From NCBI GenBank assembly GCA_033439265.1, contig JAVTVX010000031.1, positions 12,127,001 to 12,191,000 of the forward strand: a stretch of DNA of 64,000 nt, in the 5' to 3' direction. The notes beneath the pieces were generated by a model. That model ran no database searches. It was not told the origin of the DNA and worked only from the letters and a program-made list of their open reading frames with translations. A program made the translations under genes and the position numbers. This DNA comes from Dillenia suffruticosa. Its lineage: Eukaryota > Streptophyta > Magnoliopsida > Dilleniales > Dilleniaceae. Below are positions 1 through 11,837 of this stretch, one piece after another (the first letter of the stretch is position 1; each line of letters opens with the position of its first letter).

Positions 1-279
1 AAAAAGAATCTATCTTCTTTTGCCCGGACAAATCTAAACAAAGATCGAGAGTTTCGTGGTGATTGATAAAAAATTGTTTCTTAGAGATTGATTATAAATT
101 ATTTATTGTTGAAAATTATTTATTTTGTGAGAATTGTAATATTCACTATATATTAAACTTCATTTTGTTAGTCAAAAAGAGAGATACGATTCAAAATAAT
201 TTGTAATAGAGTACAGAAGAAATTTAGCTATGAAATTAGCCATTAATTTTGAAATACTTGTCACGATTTTGCGATGAAT

Positions 280-679
280 TTAGGTACAAAAATTTATTTG
301 TGGCTATTTAGTAATGATTTTAGCCACGAAAATGGAAGTGAGTTCGTTATTAGCCACGAATGTAGCGACGAATAACTTTTGTGGTTAATTACCGATGAAA
401 TTTCCCGTAAACATTTTTTTGTGGCAAAATTAGCCACGAAATTTCTATTCGTGGCTAAATAGTGATGAATTTTACCACGAAAAAATTTTTGTCGCCAATT
501 ACCGACGAATTTAATCACAAATGTTTTATTCATCGCTAATTCGGCGACGAATAATTTCTGTTGAAAATTTCGTTGGAAAATGGCGACGAAAAAAATTCCG
601 TCACTAATATCATCGTAAATTAGCGACGAAACTATTTCATCGCTAAAATTCGTCGCTAATCTCGTGTTTTTTTGTAGTG
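280..679. mobile_element. CACTA (En/Spm-type) transposon, terminal region with subterminal repeats
   Basis: The right edge ends at 671-679 in TTTGTAGTG, the complement of CACTACAAA, which is the hallmark terminus of plant CACTA elements. The ~390 bases inside it are packed with a short motif in both orientations (TAGCCACGAA, TAGCGACGAA, TTCGTCGCTA, CGTGGCTA), as expected for the subterminal transposase-binding arrays of this superfamily. No matching CACTA start is seen before position 280, so the other end probably lies outside the window. No transposase is visible here. A 129-codon open frame on the minus strand is just a translation of these repeats. The repeat motifs and terminus are seen directly; the superfamily assignment rests on known CACTA structure. 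Confidence 0.75.
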
Positions 680-1816
680 ACATGCAACTCTTTCTATTCT
701 TTTTTTTTTCGTGAAGTCTTTCTATTCTATTTGAGGAGTAATGTTATATGCATGGGATCTTTTAAAGAGAAATCATCAAACGCATGCAATAATTAAAAGA
801 AAAAAAAAATTTATGTACACCCAAGTACTCGAAGTAAGTGTTTGCTGTATTTGTTCAGCCGAAATATGGGTTCCCGCTTGCAAGGGGAATGGAGGAAGGG
901 GAGGGGGATCAGGGTGCTAGAGGAGGATATTTTTTCCTTTAAGATTCCCTAATCATTCTTATGACAATTTAATGCCTAAGCTTTGGACCCCATCACCTTA
1001 AATTTCACAATTTTTTTTAATACTAATGAAAGCCCACAAGGCCCCAAGCCTCTATTTCACAATTCGGATATATCAATTTTTTTAAACTCCCTAAACCTAA
1101 AGACTTAAAAATATAATAATAAATAAAAAAACAAAATTGCACCAAGCCTCCAATTAAAGTTCCATTTTTTTTTCTTTTTTTGGTTTATTAAGAGAGGTTT
1201 TGAACAATATAGCTCTATAATAACGTAACCTTTCTTTATGTACCACTAAATAAACCGGTTTGGAAACCACTTCACTGTATGTAAACGCCACACTATATCT
1301 ACTGGTGTAAGTTGGGATTATTTTGAAGTCCAAAATTTCATGTCAGAGTCAAATTCAATTTTATAGTTATATAATCTTTTTTTTTTCGTTCATTTTTATT
1401 TCAAAATTTAGTGTGATTTTAGTAATTTACTGACTAGCACAATTTAATTTATCAAATGTATAGCTAATTGCTTAATTTAGATAAGTATACTACATAATTG
1501 CTAATTCAAGTTACTCCCAAATGAAAATGTAACTCATTGCACTTAATTAGACGTTATTTGGTCGTGAATAACAATTGATCCATTTCGAGCAAACATCACT
1601 TATATATATATATACCCTTTTTCTTTTTTGGTTTATTAGAATATCTATAAGGTTAGAAATATATACCAAAAGTTAATTTTCTCCGAATAATTATAAAATA
1701 AATCACAAATTAAGACCGAACTTACTATGATGAAGAAAACTATCAATATACAACTAATTGACTATCTTTCCTTGCATAGTCGTACATATTTTTTTTTATA
1801 ATTTAACATTTGATAT
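680..1816. other. AT-rich stretch with no recognised gene
   Basis: I see only AT-rich sequence with poly-T/poly-A runs between the CACTA terminus and the copia LTR. No long open frame, RNA gene or recognisable transposon terminus stands out. Confidence 0.5.
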
Positions 1817-2404
1817 TGTTGGAATTGGGTGCGGGTCCACCCATGAGGGTAGACCCGACCCATAACCCTTCATTCATATTTGATTTTAGAAAAGGGAGTT
1901 ATTTTTGTGAAACCACCCCAACTCCTCTCATGTTTCTCATATCTCTTTGATAACTCCCCCAAAAGAAAATAATAACTTCCAATTTTTTTGAGAGAAAAAT
2001 CGTAACGGGAACAACACAAAAAAAGGGCATAAAGCCATTTTGGGGAAAGAAAAAGAACAAGAGGATAAGTAGATTCTTCTCACATCGTAAATAGAGGTTT
2101 GAAGAATATCGATCGCTGATTTTACCAAGACATTTGGATTGTAGAATAAAGTAGATGATTTGATTTTATGATATCCTCTAAACCTGGAATATCCAACTGT
2201 CAAAAAAAAAATAAGTGATTTTAACTCAATTTAGATCCGAAAATTTTCACATGCGAATCAAAGTCTTTTTAAACTTAGAAATTGTTTAAAATTATAGAAA
2301 AATTATTTTCGGTACACAAAAAATTCTGAAAATTTTTATATACATTGAGAAAATTATTTTTTTTAATTTTGACTAACCGGGTGAAAATTTGTTTGTCACC
2401 CATC
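1817..2404 (+). repeat. 5' LTR of the copia element (3' boundary uncertain)
   Basis: It aligns by eye with 8,187-8,645 over the TTGGAATTGGGT start, the CACCCATGAGGGTAGACC block, the GTAACGGGAACAACAC block and the GCCATTTTGGGGAAAGA block. The upstream copy carries extra bases around 2,240-2,380 relative to the downstream one. The true LTR may extend further: a TATA-like TATAAATAG sits at 2,900-2,908, as in the R/U5 part of many copia LTRs, while the downstream copy stops earlier. Confidence 0.75.
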
Positions 2405-3590
2405 ATTTTTTTTGAATTTTTACTCAATTATTTATGTTTAAAAATTAGTTTTTTAACATATAATTGTTTGAAATTTAAGCAAATATCTTTAAAATAAATA
2501 TTTTGAGATTTATTATAATATTATAAATGGTTGTGTGTCTAATTTAATATTGTTCTCATTTTCAATAGTAATGATAATGTTCAAACGGAATGTTAGAGTT
2601 CTTCGGATAGAGTTAGAATATTAAGAAATTCGAAAGCGTATGATGATGTTAGGTCTAATATTGATTTATAAGATGGTCCCGTCTCATGTTTACTCATCTT
2701 AAACTTCTTAAATTAGGTCATTTTTTTTTTGGAGGATGATGTATATATTTTAAAAAATTCTCTAACTTTTATTGAGTTAGCGTAGTTGATAAGATGAATA
2801 CCCAGAAAAAAAATATAATTCTTACGTGAGATCCATATTAATAAAAATGTGGAGGGTCAAGAATTTAGAGATCCAAGTGAAGAAAAAGCTATCCCATAGT
2901 ATAAATAGCATTAACCCACGTGCTATAAGGAGATTTTCCTCCTATGAATACATAATTCAAGGGGATGGTGAATGTGATTACTAGAATAGACACATAGTGA
3001 ATTGAAATAATAAATTTGCATGTTTTCTTTTGTATACTATAGTTATTTGTTTGAAATATGATCATATATTAGAAACTTTTGAACTTTTTTTTTATAAAGA
3101 TTTATTGAAAATATGATTGAAAATATTTATTATTTTTTATATGATCATGCATGCAAAAGAAAATTATGATATTTAAATAATTTGTGTATTTAAATGAAAA
3201 TTTTGAATTCGTAGAATTTGAGTAATTTTCATCCAAATTTGTAATATTATTTAATTACTTTGTATATTTAAGTGGGAGGGTTTTTGTTGGAAGAGTTTGA
3301 GTAATTTTCATCTAAAATCTATTGAATTTTGTAACTTTAAATTAAATTTGTAATAGTGATGCATTTGAACCATAAATGATAATTGGGAACTTAGTAAATT
3401 TTCGATTATATACCTAATATTGATATGTCATGAATGTTAATTTTAAATTACAAATTATGTATATGATATAAACATTAGTATTAGTGTCCAAAAACCCAAA
3501 CTATAGTATCAAAGTCCATTATTGTGAACTTGAATAGAGATGACAAATTGAATGACGATGATCATGAGATATGACGCCATAAAATGTGAT
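2405..3590 (+). other. Non-coding leader of the copia element
   Basis: AT-rich sequence between the recognisable LTR start and the gag remnant. It contains a TATA-like box at 2,900-2,908 and no meaningful open frame. It could include the remainder of a longer 5' LTR or a later insertion; I cannot separate these. Confidence 0.4.
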
Positions 3591-4200
3591 ATGTGCTAAA
3601 AGAACCAGATATCTTGGAAGATATTAAGCATGTCATATAAGATCTTGATGTGGGCAACACTGCTCTGCGGAGGAGAAAACAAGATACTTCCAAGTGTGGT
3701 AAAGGATTCTACTGTTGGAGCAATCCTGGTCAGCTCTGTGTTTGAAGATATGATTCCTAAGTATGAGCAAAATATGATTGCCCATGACATCAAAGTGTAC
3801 CTCAGGGTAAAACATTGAGGTACCAGTGAGTCATCTTAGACAAATAACTATAAAGTTTGATACTGAATAAAAGCGAGATGGTTACAGTATCAAACAGTAA
3901 TTAAGGGTCATATCTATCATGATTAGAGAGATGATAGTCAATTGATCATGTCATCTCCGATAAACAAAAAGTTTAACTCTAGATCTGATCCCTTCCTACA
4001 AAGTGCAGTACCTAGAAGTCAACTCACAATGACAGTGTGAAGACTTTCTCTGATGTTGCTCGTTACGTTGAGTTTAAGGATAAGTGGCTCGATACTGTAA
4101 GATCCACAACTGATACTTTTATTGCAGAATCTAGTTCCAAAGAGAGTTTCAAACTCTAAGTATGAAAGGGACTAGAGTGAAAACAAGAAGGGAAAGGAGA
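3591..4200 (+). pseudogene. copia gag remnant
   Basis: Translating around 4,030-4,160 gives a run containing VKTFSDVARYVEFKDKW followed by a serine-rich AESSSK stretch. This matches the C-terminal part of the copia capsid (UBN2/gag-polypeptide type), where a helix like 'IKTFDDISRHLELEEE' precedes the zinc knuckle. The earlier part is interrupted by many stops. No intact CCHC knuckle is visible. Gag would form the virus-like particle that packages the element RNA; here it cannot be made. Confidence 0.55.
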
Positions 4201-4299
4201 ATAAAGATAGATCACAAAAAAACAACTCTAGATATGAGAACAGACTAAGAAACATTTGTTAATATTTCATCAACTGTCATTTGGTAGGAGATTGAGATA

Positions 4300-5330
4300 T
4301 ATGGGGAACAATATAAGAGTGGAAGTTAGAAGAGTTGGCATTTATAAATTGAAATTACAAAGTAGCCAAACTCTCATTATGCATGATGTTCTCCACGTGT
4401 TAGAAATTTGATAAAATTTAATATCCATTCTTATTCTTTTTTTAAAATATGACTATATTTTAAACTTTCAGAAAGATGAGATGAATTTGCATTTGAATGA
4501 TATGTATTAATTCTGGACAGTTTGTAAATGATTTTATAATTTTGTAATTTGATAGACGAATATTTAACTATTAAGTTGAATATTGTCATATCTATAAAAT
4601 GATGAGAAAACCATTTGAAAATGTCATTTGGACTGAATTCTATTGTTGTTAGCTCATTCAGACATTTGTGGTTCAATGAGTATAAAAACAAGAAGATATG
4701 GAATTTTGTATTTCATTACGTTCATAGATGACTTCACGCAATTTAATCGTATCTATTTGATTTCTCGCAAATCTAAAACACTTGAATGTCTTAGATGTTA
4801 TATGAGCGAACTAAAAAATCAAATGAATAAATAACGTGAGTATCTATCAGATCGAATTAAGGATCTGTGTAATGAAAGAGACATAATTCGACATTTGACC
4901 ACTCCTTATATACCTCAATAAAATGGTGTTTTAGTAAGAAAGAATAGGATATTGTTGGATATGACAAAATCTATGATGATGTAGATTAACTTGTCGATTT
5001 CATTTTGGGAAGATACCTTATTAACTGTGAGTTATATTTTGAATAAAATGTCTTTAAAATCAGTACCATTAACATTATATGAATTTTGAACTGGTAGAAA
5101 GCTGAGTTTGAATAATCTCAGATCTTGGGGATCAGCCGGGAGTATTTAAGATTTCCAATATGTTTGAAAAAATGGATTTCTGTAAAAGTAAGAATATCTT
5201 TATAGAATACTCCGATTAGTCTAAAAGTTAAGTGTTCATTGGTAAACGAAAAGATGGTACTGTAGTAGAGATTGAATCATAGATGTCACATTTCTGAATA
5301 ATGAATTTCCTAACAGAAGTGATATGAAAG
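4300..5330 (+). pseudogene. copia protease end and integrase remnant
   Basis: Around 4,340-4,430 a LIMHDVLHV-like segment matches the linker just before copia integrase. From 4,640 the frame reads LLAHSDICGSMSIKTRR and then YFITFIDDFTQFNRIYLI, matching the integrase core with its first catalytic Asp region (HSDICG) and the TFIDD motif. Further on, PQ-NGV-RKNR and SISFWEDTLLT match the second half of the core and the conserved tryptophan region. Stops and frameshifts occur between these blocks. Integrase would join the cDNA into host DNA; this copy is non-functional. Confidence 0.85.
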
Positions 5331-5689
5331 ATATAGAGCATTTATTTAAATTAGTTAATTCAAAAATTGGCTCTATCTATGGTCGATTATTGGAATGATA
5401 TTGATTTCAGTGGAAGAGATTTAAATTCTAACGATTCAATTGAGTTACAAATTCAGAAAATTGTCAAGAAAAATGTGTCCAAACATTATTTTGAAATTAA
5501 TGGACACGTATTTATTATTTTTCTAGAAAATGAAAAAAAAAAACCTAAAACATATATGAAACTCTATCTAGTCCTATCAATGATGAATGGAAAAGGCAAT
5601 GGAAAAAGAATTGGAGTCAATGAGGTCCAACCATACTTTAGGAATTAGTTGAACTTTTACTGAGGTGCTAAGTTATTGAGAACAATTAG

Positions 5690-6420
5690 GTTTTCAAAAC
5701 GAAACGTAAGATAGATGGAACTACTGAGAGGTATAAGATTCAACTGGTAGTAGTAAAAGGTTATACTCTTTAAAAGAGTATTGATTATAAAGAAATCTTT
5801 TTCTAATAGTGAAATTTACCTCATTTCGCCTATTGTTGCCAATAGTGGTGATTTGAATTTAAAATTACGTCATATGAATGTGAAGACTACCTTTCTCAGG
5901 AAAAAGTTGAGGAAGAAATCTATATGGCACAACCAAAGGGTTTTGTCATTAAAGGCCATGAAGACAAATTATGTAAATTGAATAGATCAATTTATGATTT
6001 TAAACAGTCTTTAAAACAATGGTATTTGAGATTTTACAGAGGTGTGATCTCTTACGATTTCGTCATGATAGATGAAAACCATTATGTCCATGTTGAGAAG
6101 TCCAATATCAAGTTTGTAATTCTATTCCTACATGTTGAGAACATATTATTAGTCGCGAATGATAAAGAGTATATCTTTCAAATAATAAAATAATTGTCTT
6201 TCAATTTTTGAGATAAAAAAAATGGGTTGAGGTAAATTGGGAATTAAAAACCCATAGATATCGTTCCAAGAGATTATTGGAATTATTTCAAAAGTCTCAT
6301 ATCATAAAGGTTTTGGAACGATACAAAATTGAAAATCACAAACCCATTAATATTTCTGTAGCTAAAGACGATAGTTCAAACAATGTGAAATGCTTTAAAA
6401 CTCCTGATAAATAAATGAAA
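5690..6420 (+). pseudogene. copia reverse transcriptase remnant
   Basis: Starting near 5,700, frames give the K-R-K-D-G / LVVKGYT-like opening, then MNVKTTFLRK (the conserved DVKTAFLNG motif with Asp lost). These are followed by MAQPKGFVIKGHEDKLCKLN and SIYDFKQSLKQWYLRF. The polymerase YVDD motif appears as HVENILLVAND at about 6,130-6,160, so both active-site aspartates of that motif are lost. Frameshifts separate the segments. Domain order and motif spacing make the identity secure despite heavy decay. Confidence 0.88.
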
Positions 6421-7090
6421 TGTCCAGAGTACAGCATTTTAGCACAGTTGGGAGTTTGAAGTACGCTATGATGTGTACTGATCCAAACATTTGTCATACT
6501 ATGAGTTTGGTCATCAGGTATCTATCCAATCCTAAGAAGAGTGATTTAATTGATGTAAATAGAATATTGATATATATGAACTAAACTGCAAATGATTTCC
6601 TTCGTTATTAAGGAAAGAATCTAGTATTGAAATGATACATAGATAGTGATCGGAGAGGTGATTTAGATAACAGAAAATCTACTTCTGGTTATGTTTGCTT
6701 GCTCAATAATAGCATTATCTTATGGAATAGTAAGAAACAAATATGTGTATCTCTTTTTACTATGTAAGTAAACTTTGTGGTCTGTACTTCTGCAGTTTAA
6801 GGAGAAGTTTGGTTGTATAGATTTTTACAATATTTGGAAGTAGTAAGCAATTTAAGGAGAGTCATGATTCTGTGACAATGAGTTGGCTGTTATTTATGCT
6901 AGAGACTCCAAATATTATGGCAAAACCAAACAGATAGACACAAAAATTCAATTTTGTCAAAAACATGATTGAAATGAGGAAAATAACACTAAATTATATG
7001 CATACACATTTGATGGTAGTTGGTCACTTTACAATGCCAATACCAAAATACATGTTTGTAAGACATGTTAAAATACTTGGATTACGTAGA
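6421..7090 (+). pseudogene. copia RNase H remnant
   Basis: The frame reads KYAMMCTDPNICHTMSLV and RYLSNPKKSD, matching the end of reverse transcriptase. RKSTSGYVCLLNNSIILW, the typical copia RNase H start, follows. Later KTKQIDTKIQF corresponds to the conserved 'KHIDVRYHFIR' segment near the end of the polyprotein. Several in-frame stops are present. The enzyme would degrade RNA in RNA:DNA hybrids; it cannot be produced here. Confidence 0.85.
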
Positions 7091-8186
7091 TTGTGATGTA
7101 TTTGTGATTGTAATTATAATTACAATCATATACAGAGTATATATGATATAATACTCATATTTATTGACATTTGAATTTTGTTTTTATTTCCAAAATTCTT
7201 ATGTTTGTGGTTGAAGGTATGTCGGACAAATTTTGAAATTGACTTTCTCACACTATCGATCATCTCTAATGTCTATAGGACATGTAGAAATGAGACAATA
7301 TTAATTTATGGTGGATTAATATATATATTCCGCCTTAGTTGTATTAAGATGAGATTACCAATTATATATACATATATAGTAATCGAAATGGATTCCCTAC
7401 AATCCATTGAACTTGTCCAATAGTCAGGTATGAGTTTTTCTTGATATTGTGAGTTTTGAGAACTTATAGAAGGAAAACTCAGATCAAATGTTATGTACAT
7501 TTTGACTAAAACCTATATAATGTATTAACTTTTAGAAAAGAAGACATACACTTTCAAATGGGAAGAAAGAGTGTCGTAACACGTGTTTCATACCGCGTGT
7601 GCTTATGTGACCATATGGGTATTAAGATAGTGCATCCCTATTCATCTCATTGTGTGAGAGTCGGAGATTCATATTTAATCTCAATTTATACGCTTAAAAC
7701 TTTCGTCTGTCTCTTAAGATTTTATTTTAGTGTTACTATTTTAACATATTATCAAGAAATCATGGGTAATTCGATTTGACGGTGTATATTTAGGAAATTA
7801 GTTAAGATAAGATTGAAAGTTAGCAGTATGAAAGGAAAACTGTCTTTGACTGACATATTACTCTGTATTCACAAACCGGTCAATTATATCTATGACTTAG
7901 TATTTAGAGACATAATTGTGAATATATGATTAGGCTTGAGTCAAATATGCTCTTATATTATTTTTTAAGAATGAGAGATACGTTGACTGTTTCGAATAAA
8001 AGAGATCTAGGGTATAGCAAGATCACCACATTGATGATAAGCTAGTATATATGCTTAACAAGTATACAGTTTTAGAGTTTTTGATATTCTCGCGGGTCAT
8101 ATGATCTACTTGCATGTATGAAATTGATGATATTCGATTATAATGATCAAATTATGTGAGTTTAGCTTTCAAGTGCGAGTGGAAGA
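7091..8186 (+). other. Non-coding 3' region of the copia element with polypurine tract
   Basis: About 1.1 kb between the end of the RNase H remnant and the 3' LTR. It has no pol-like coding. It ends in a purine-rich AGTGCGAGTGGAAGA at about 8,172-8,186, placed exactly where a plus-strand primer (polypurine tract) belongs. Confidence 0.6.
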
Positions 8187-8645
8187 TATTGGAATTGGGT
8201 ACGGTTTCACCCATGAGGGTAGACCTAACCCATAACCCTTTATTCATATTTGATTTTTGAAAAGAAACCACCCCAACTCGTTTTATGTCTCTCATATCTC
8301 CTTCTCAAGTTAACTCCCCCCAAAAGAAAAGAAAAGGTTCCAATTTTTTTTAAAGAAAAATAGTAACGGGAACAACACAAAAAAAAAGGCATGAAGCCAT
8401 TTTGGGGAAAGAGAGAGAATAAGTGGATTCTTTTTGCATTGTAAATAGAAAGAGTTTGAAGAATATCAATCGTTGATTTTTTTTAAATATTTGGATTGTG
8501 GAATATAGAAAGTGATATGATTTTGTGATATTTTCTCAACCTGAATTATCCAACCGTCGAAAAGATTTAAGTGATTCTAATGCAATTTAGATTTAAAAAT
8601 TTTTACATGCGAAAATTTGTTTGTTAATTTATTTAAAAACCATCA
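8187..8645 (+). repeat. 3' LTR of the copia element
   Basis: Diverged direct copy of 1,817 onward. The expected TG start has become TA (TATTGGAATTGGG). The end is placed at CCATCA (8,640-8,645) because the same six bases occur at the matching place in the 5' copy (2,399-2,404). That boundary is an inference. Confidence 0.75.
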
Positions 8646-8794
8646 TATATACACTATGAGTATGTATATAATATGGTCGAGGTGATTCATGGGTTGACCT
8701 CGACCTGGTCCAACAATTTTTGGATCATTTTGTGTCAACATGAAATATCTCAATTTTTTTTTAATAATCGAGTAAATCCGACTGCATCAGAATT

Positions 8795-8911
8795 CTGACT
8801 TAGGTAATGGGAGCTGCATAAGATTCAAAGTTCAATTCCTGCATCAAGGGCAAATTAGGTGTTAATTCCAGTAATAAGATTCAATGTTCAATTCCTGCAT
8901 CACGCGCAAAT
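8795..8911 (+). repeat. 56-bp-period direct duplication with Pol III box-B-like motif
   Basis: The segment starting TAAGATTCAA at 8,819-8,855 recurs at 8,875-8,911 with few changes. Each copy contains GTTCAATTCC, which fits the box B consensus GWTCRANNC of tRNA genes and tRNA-derived SINEs. A box-A-like TTAGGTAATGGG lies about 30 bases upstream of the first copy. It may be a scrap of a SINE whose 3' part was tandemly duplicated. No intact tRNA fold was seen. Confidence 0.35.
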
Positions 8912-9347
8912 ATCTGATTACTGGTGTTATTGTTCATAAAGAAGGACTATTAAAGGGCCATGCTGGTCTTGATTTCGTATTAGATTTCATTTTTGTTACC
9001 GGTTTAACCCTCATTGGACATTTGACAAGGGATTGGGTAACAAATCTATATGGGCATGGGCCACAAGTCAGGTTTGTAGGCCTGTCACTGTTACTTTAAG
9101 TTGGGCCTATTGGCCCAATTCATATCGTATTTTTAACCTACCCAATTTCATCATCTTTTTTCCTTTTTAAATATTTTTAATTTTTATTTTTTGTGCAAAG
9201 ACAGTAACACCCTCTTTGATTCATCAATACAATCATGTTGAAGTAAAACTCTCTATGAGAACAAAGTAATCTCGTGGATTTCTCTTGCAAAATGTGGCTC
9301 AAAACTTGATCCTTGCTTGTTTTTCCAAACAATAACACATGCAGATT

Positions 9348-9559
9348 ACCGACGGACGGTTATTGTGATGGGTAGGTCATTATACCCCTTAATCAATACT
9401 ACGAATTCGACTCGCGACTTAGATATAGAGTTAACTATGTTGAGAGACTATTACCCCTGAGAAAGACCTCAGTTGAGTTAACCCAAATTAGTCGGATGAA
9501 ACTCTGAACACCGGATCATAGATCGAGTCCAAGGGCACCCAATAAATAAATAAATAAAT
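9348..9559 (+). mobile_element. SINE-like retroposon with A-rich tail and 14-bp target duplication
   Basis: These 212 bases are absent from the same place in units B and C. They end in an (AAAT)n tail and are flanked by near-identical 14-mers: AACACATGCAGATT (9,334-9,347) and AACACAAACAGATT (9,560-9,573). This is the structure left by target-primed reverse transcription. The inner part has a box-B-like GAATTCGACTC and a possible box-A-like GTGATGGGTAGG, suggesting a tRNA-derived SINE. The family is not one I recognise. Confidence 0.75.
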
Positions 9560-11837
9560 AACACAAACAGATTCTAAACATGTTGTTCTGAACCTAAAGA
9601 AAAACATTGGCGCTTTCTTTTTATTCTTTTTTCTTTTGAGGAAAACGAAAATTTTATTAGATTTTGGAACTTTTCAAAATATCTTGTTCCGAACCAAAAG
9701 AAGAGGGTGTAAGAAAATCTGTAATATATAACAACAACGAACTAGACTTTAAATCCAAATTTTGGTCATTACAATAGAGATGAAAAGAGAAGAAATATAT
9801 ATATGTCTTACGATTTTGAATTTATTTCTGAAATTATGTATAAAATAAGTTTTTAATTTTGTTACTACAAAACCTAAAACCACATCATTTAGATTTTGAC
9901 TGTTGGGGTTTCACGGATTCTAAATATAAATATTTATTAAATGGTATCGGTTTTTTTTTTTTTTGAATTTATTAAACTAATTGGTATTCAGAAATTTGTT
10001 TGGAACTTTATTAAACTTCAAGATATTTGAAACTTCAAATATCTTATTCAAATATCTTATTTAAAACGCCAATGTTTCAAATTTCTTGAAGTTTATTAAA
10101 CTAATTAAAAGCGCCAATGTTTAATATTAGGTGGAACAACTCTCTCAATATAATATTTTCTATTTTCAAGTTTCAAATTCAAAATTTAATTAAAAAACTT
10201 AACAGTCTTATTATTAGGCCGATTGTCCATTGATAATGCTTCCATTTAAAAGACTATTTTTTGCTAGAAAGAGAAAGAGACAGAGACAGGAATAGAATAA
10301 CAATTTTTGTTTCTCAAATTATATTATTTTCTTGTTTAATTCCTCTGATAATTTTAAGGGCACTTTTTCCACAAAGGTAGAAGCTGGAATTCTAGCATTT
10401 GCGGTATTTTTTTCTTTAGTTTTAAAAATAGGGAGCTTCTAATATAGTCATACATAAACACATACACAACTTAGTGAAATTAAGCCAATCAAATCCAAAT
10501 CTATAGAAGGAAAATCCAAAATTGTCAATCAACAAACCAAGAATTAGATATAAGCAAATCATATCAGCCAAAACTTTGGACCAGTACCTTATGAATGCAA
10601 ACTTTACTTTTCTTTCCTTTTTATCTTTTAGTGGGGTGGAGGAGAGGTGGGCTTATCCACAAATTAATTAGTCAAAAATGAAATGCGATAAAGAAGAACT
10701 CAATTTACTTGCATCTTATCTTTCTTTTCTTCACCAATTTTTCCTTCTCATCTCTTGTATACCATGCATTGTCCTAAACATATTGTCAAGTAAATAGAGG
10801 AATTCAAGATCTGATGGTCATCATTTTTGACCCACATGCTTTGAAATGACTTTGATATGCTATAAGCGTCATCCAAAAAATATTATTTGGAGTATGTATC
10901 ACGAGTATGCGTGTTTCACATGAAAATTTATTCGAAAAGTGAATAAGGTATTCTAAAATAATAAAATCAATTCAAAAAAATATTTACTTCTTTTTTTTTT
11001 TTGGTGAATAACATTTTCATATCGAGATTCTTTTTTTTTTTTAGATTATCTTAAATTGGCAAATGGGTATTCCAAATAATAATTTCACCTTATAAAAAAG
11101 AAATAAAAAATTACTCAATGATGATGAAAATTGATTTAATAATGATTGATATTCTACACTAAAGCGTTCGGTAGGCAAGAAAGAAAAACTTGGAATATAT
11201 TTAATTACCCTTTAATTATTTACAAAGCAAATAATTTTACAGCAAATAATATTTAAAATTTTTTTCTTAAAATTTTTAGTGGGTGAATTTTATTCTCAAA
11301 CTTTTGAGGGAAAATTATAATTTTCAGGGGGGTGGATTAAGATTTTTAAGAGGTAGATACATTTTAGGTCATAATTTTTACAATTTTATACGGTAAAACA
11401 TTTTATCAAAGAAATTTCAAGGGCACTCCTCCAAGAATACCATATTTGTGCTTATTTTCTAGTGTTACATTTATAAATTTCAAATGCTTTTTAAACTCCA
11501 TGGTGTGCATTTAAAAAGCACTCTACGTATTTAACTATGAAAGATGTGATCCACTGGGTTTATTGATTGATCCCCATGCCTATGTGAGTGGTAAATTTCT
11601 AATTAGACATATACACTATGTTCAAAAATATTACCTTCTTGCATAAAATATTTTTAAGTACCAAACAATAATCTTGAAAATCAAAAATATTATCATTTCA
11701 TATTGAACCCATTATGGAGCATCAAGACCTTATCTTGTATAATGCTTGCATTCAGCCTATAAATAGAATTATTGTATTATCTATCAGCGAAATTCAATTA
11801 TTTGTTCAAATTCAATTCACATACATGTGAAATGATT

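Larger units (their letters stand above)
1817..8645 (+). mobile_element. Degenerate Ty1/copia LTR retrotransposon
   Basis: Two diverged copies of a sequence starting TGTTGGAATTGGGT / TATTGGAATTGGGT (1,817 and 8,187) flank a plus-strand internal region. That region holds remnants of gag, integrase, reverse transcriptase and RNase H in the copia order, with integrase ahead of reverse transcriptase. A purine-rich tract (AGTGCGAGTGGAAGA) sits immediately before the downstream LTR as polypurine tract. Every domain is broken by stops and frameshifts, so the copy is dead. Flanks GATAT (1,812-1,816) and TATAT (8,646-8,650) could be a target duplication with one mismatch if the 3' LTR ends in CA at 8,645. 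No convincing tRNA-Met primer site was found after the 5' LTR. Confidence 0.88.

Noticed and set aside
294-683. 129-codon open frame on the minus strand
   Set aside because: It is a translation of the CACTA subterminal repeat array; the protein is low-complexity and matches no family.
3596-3818. Overlapping short frames on both strands in the copia 5' region
   Set aside because: They overlap each other in different frames with no family match; the real gag signal starts further downstream.
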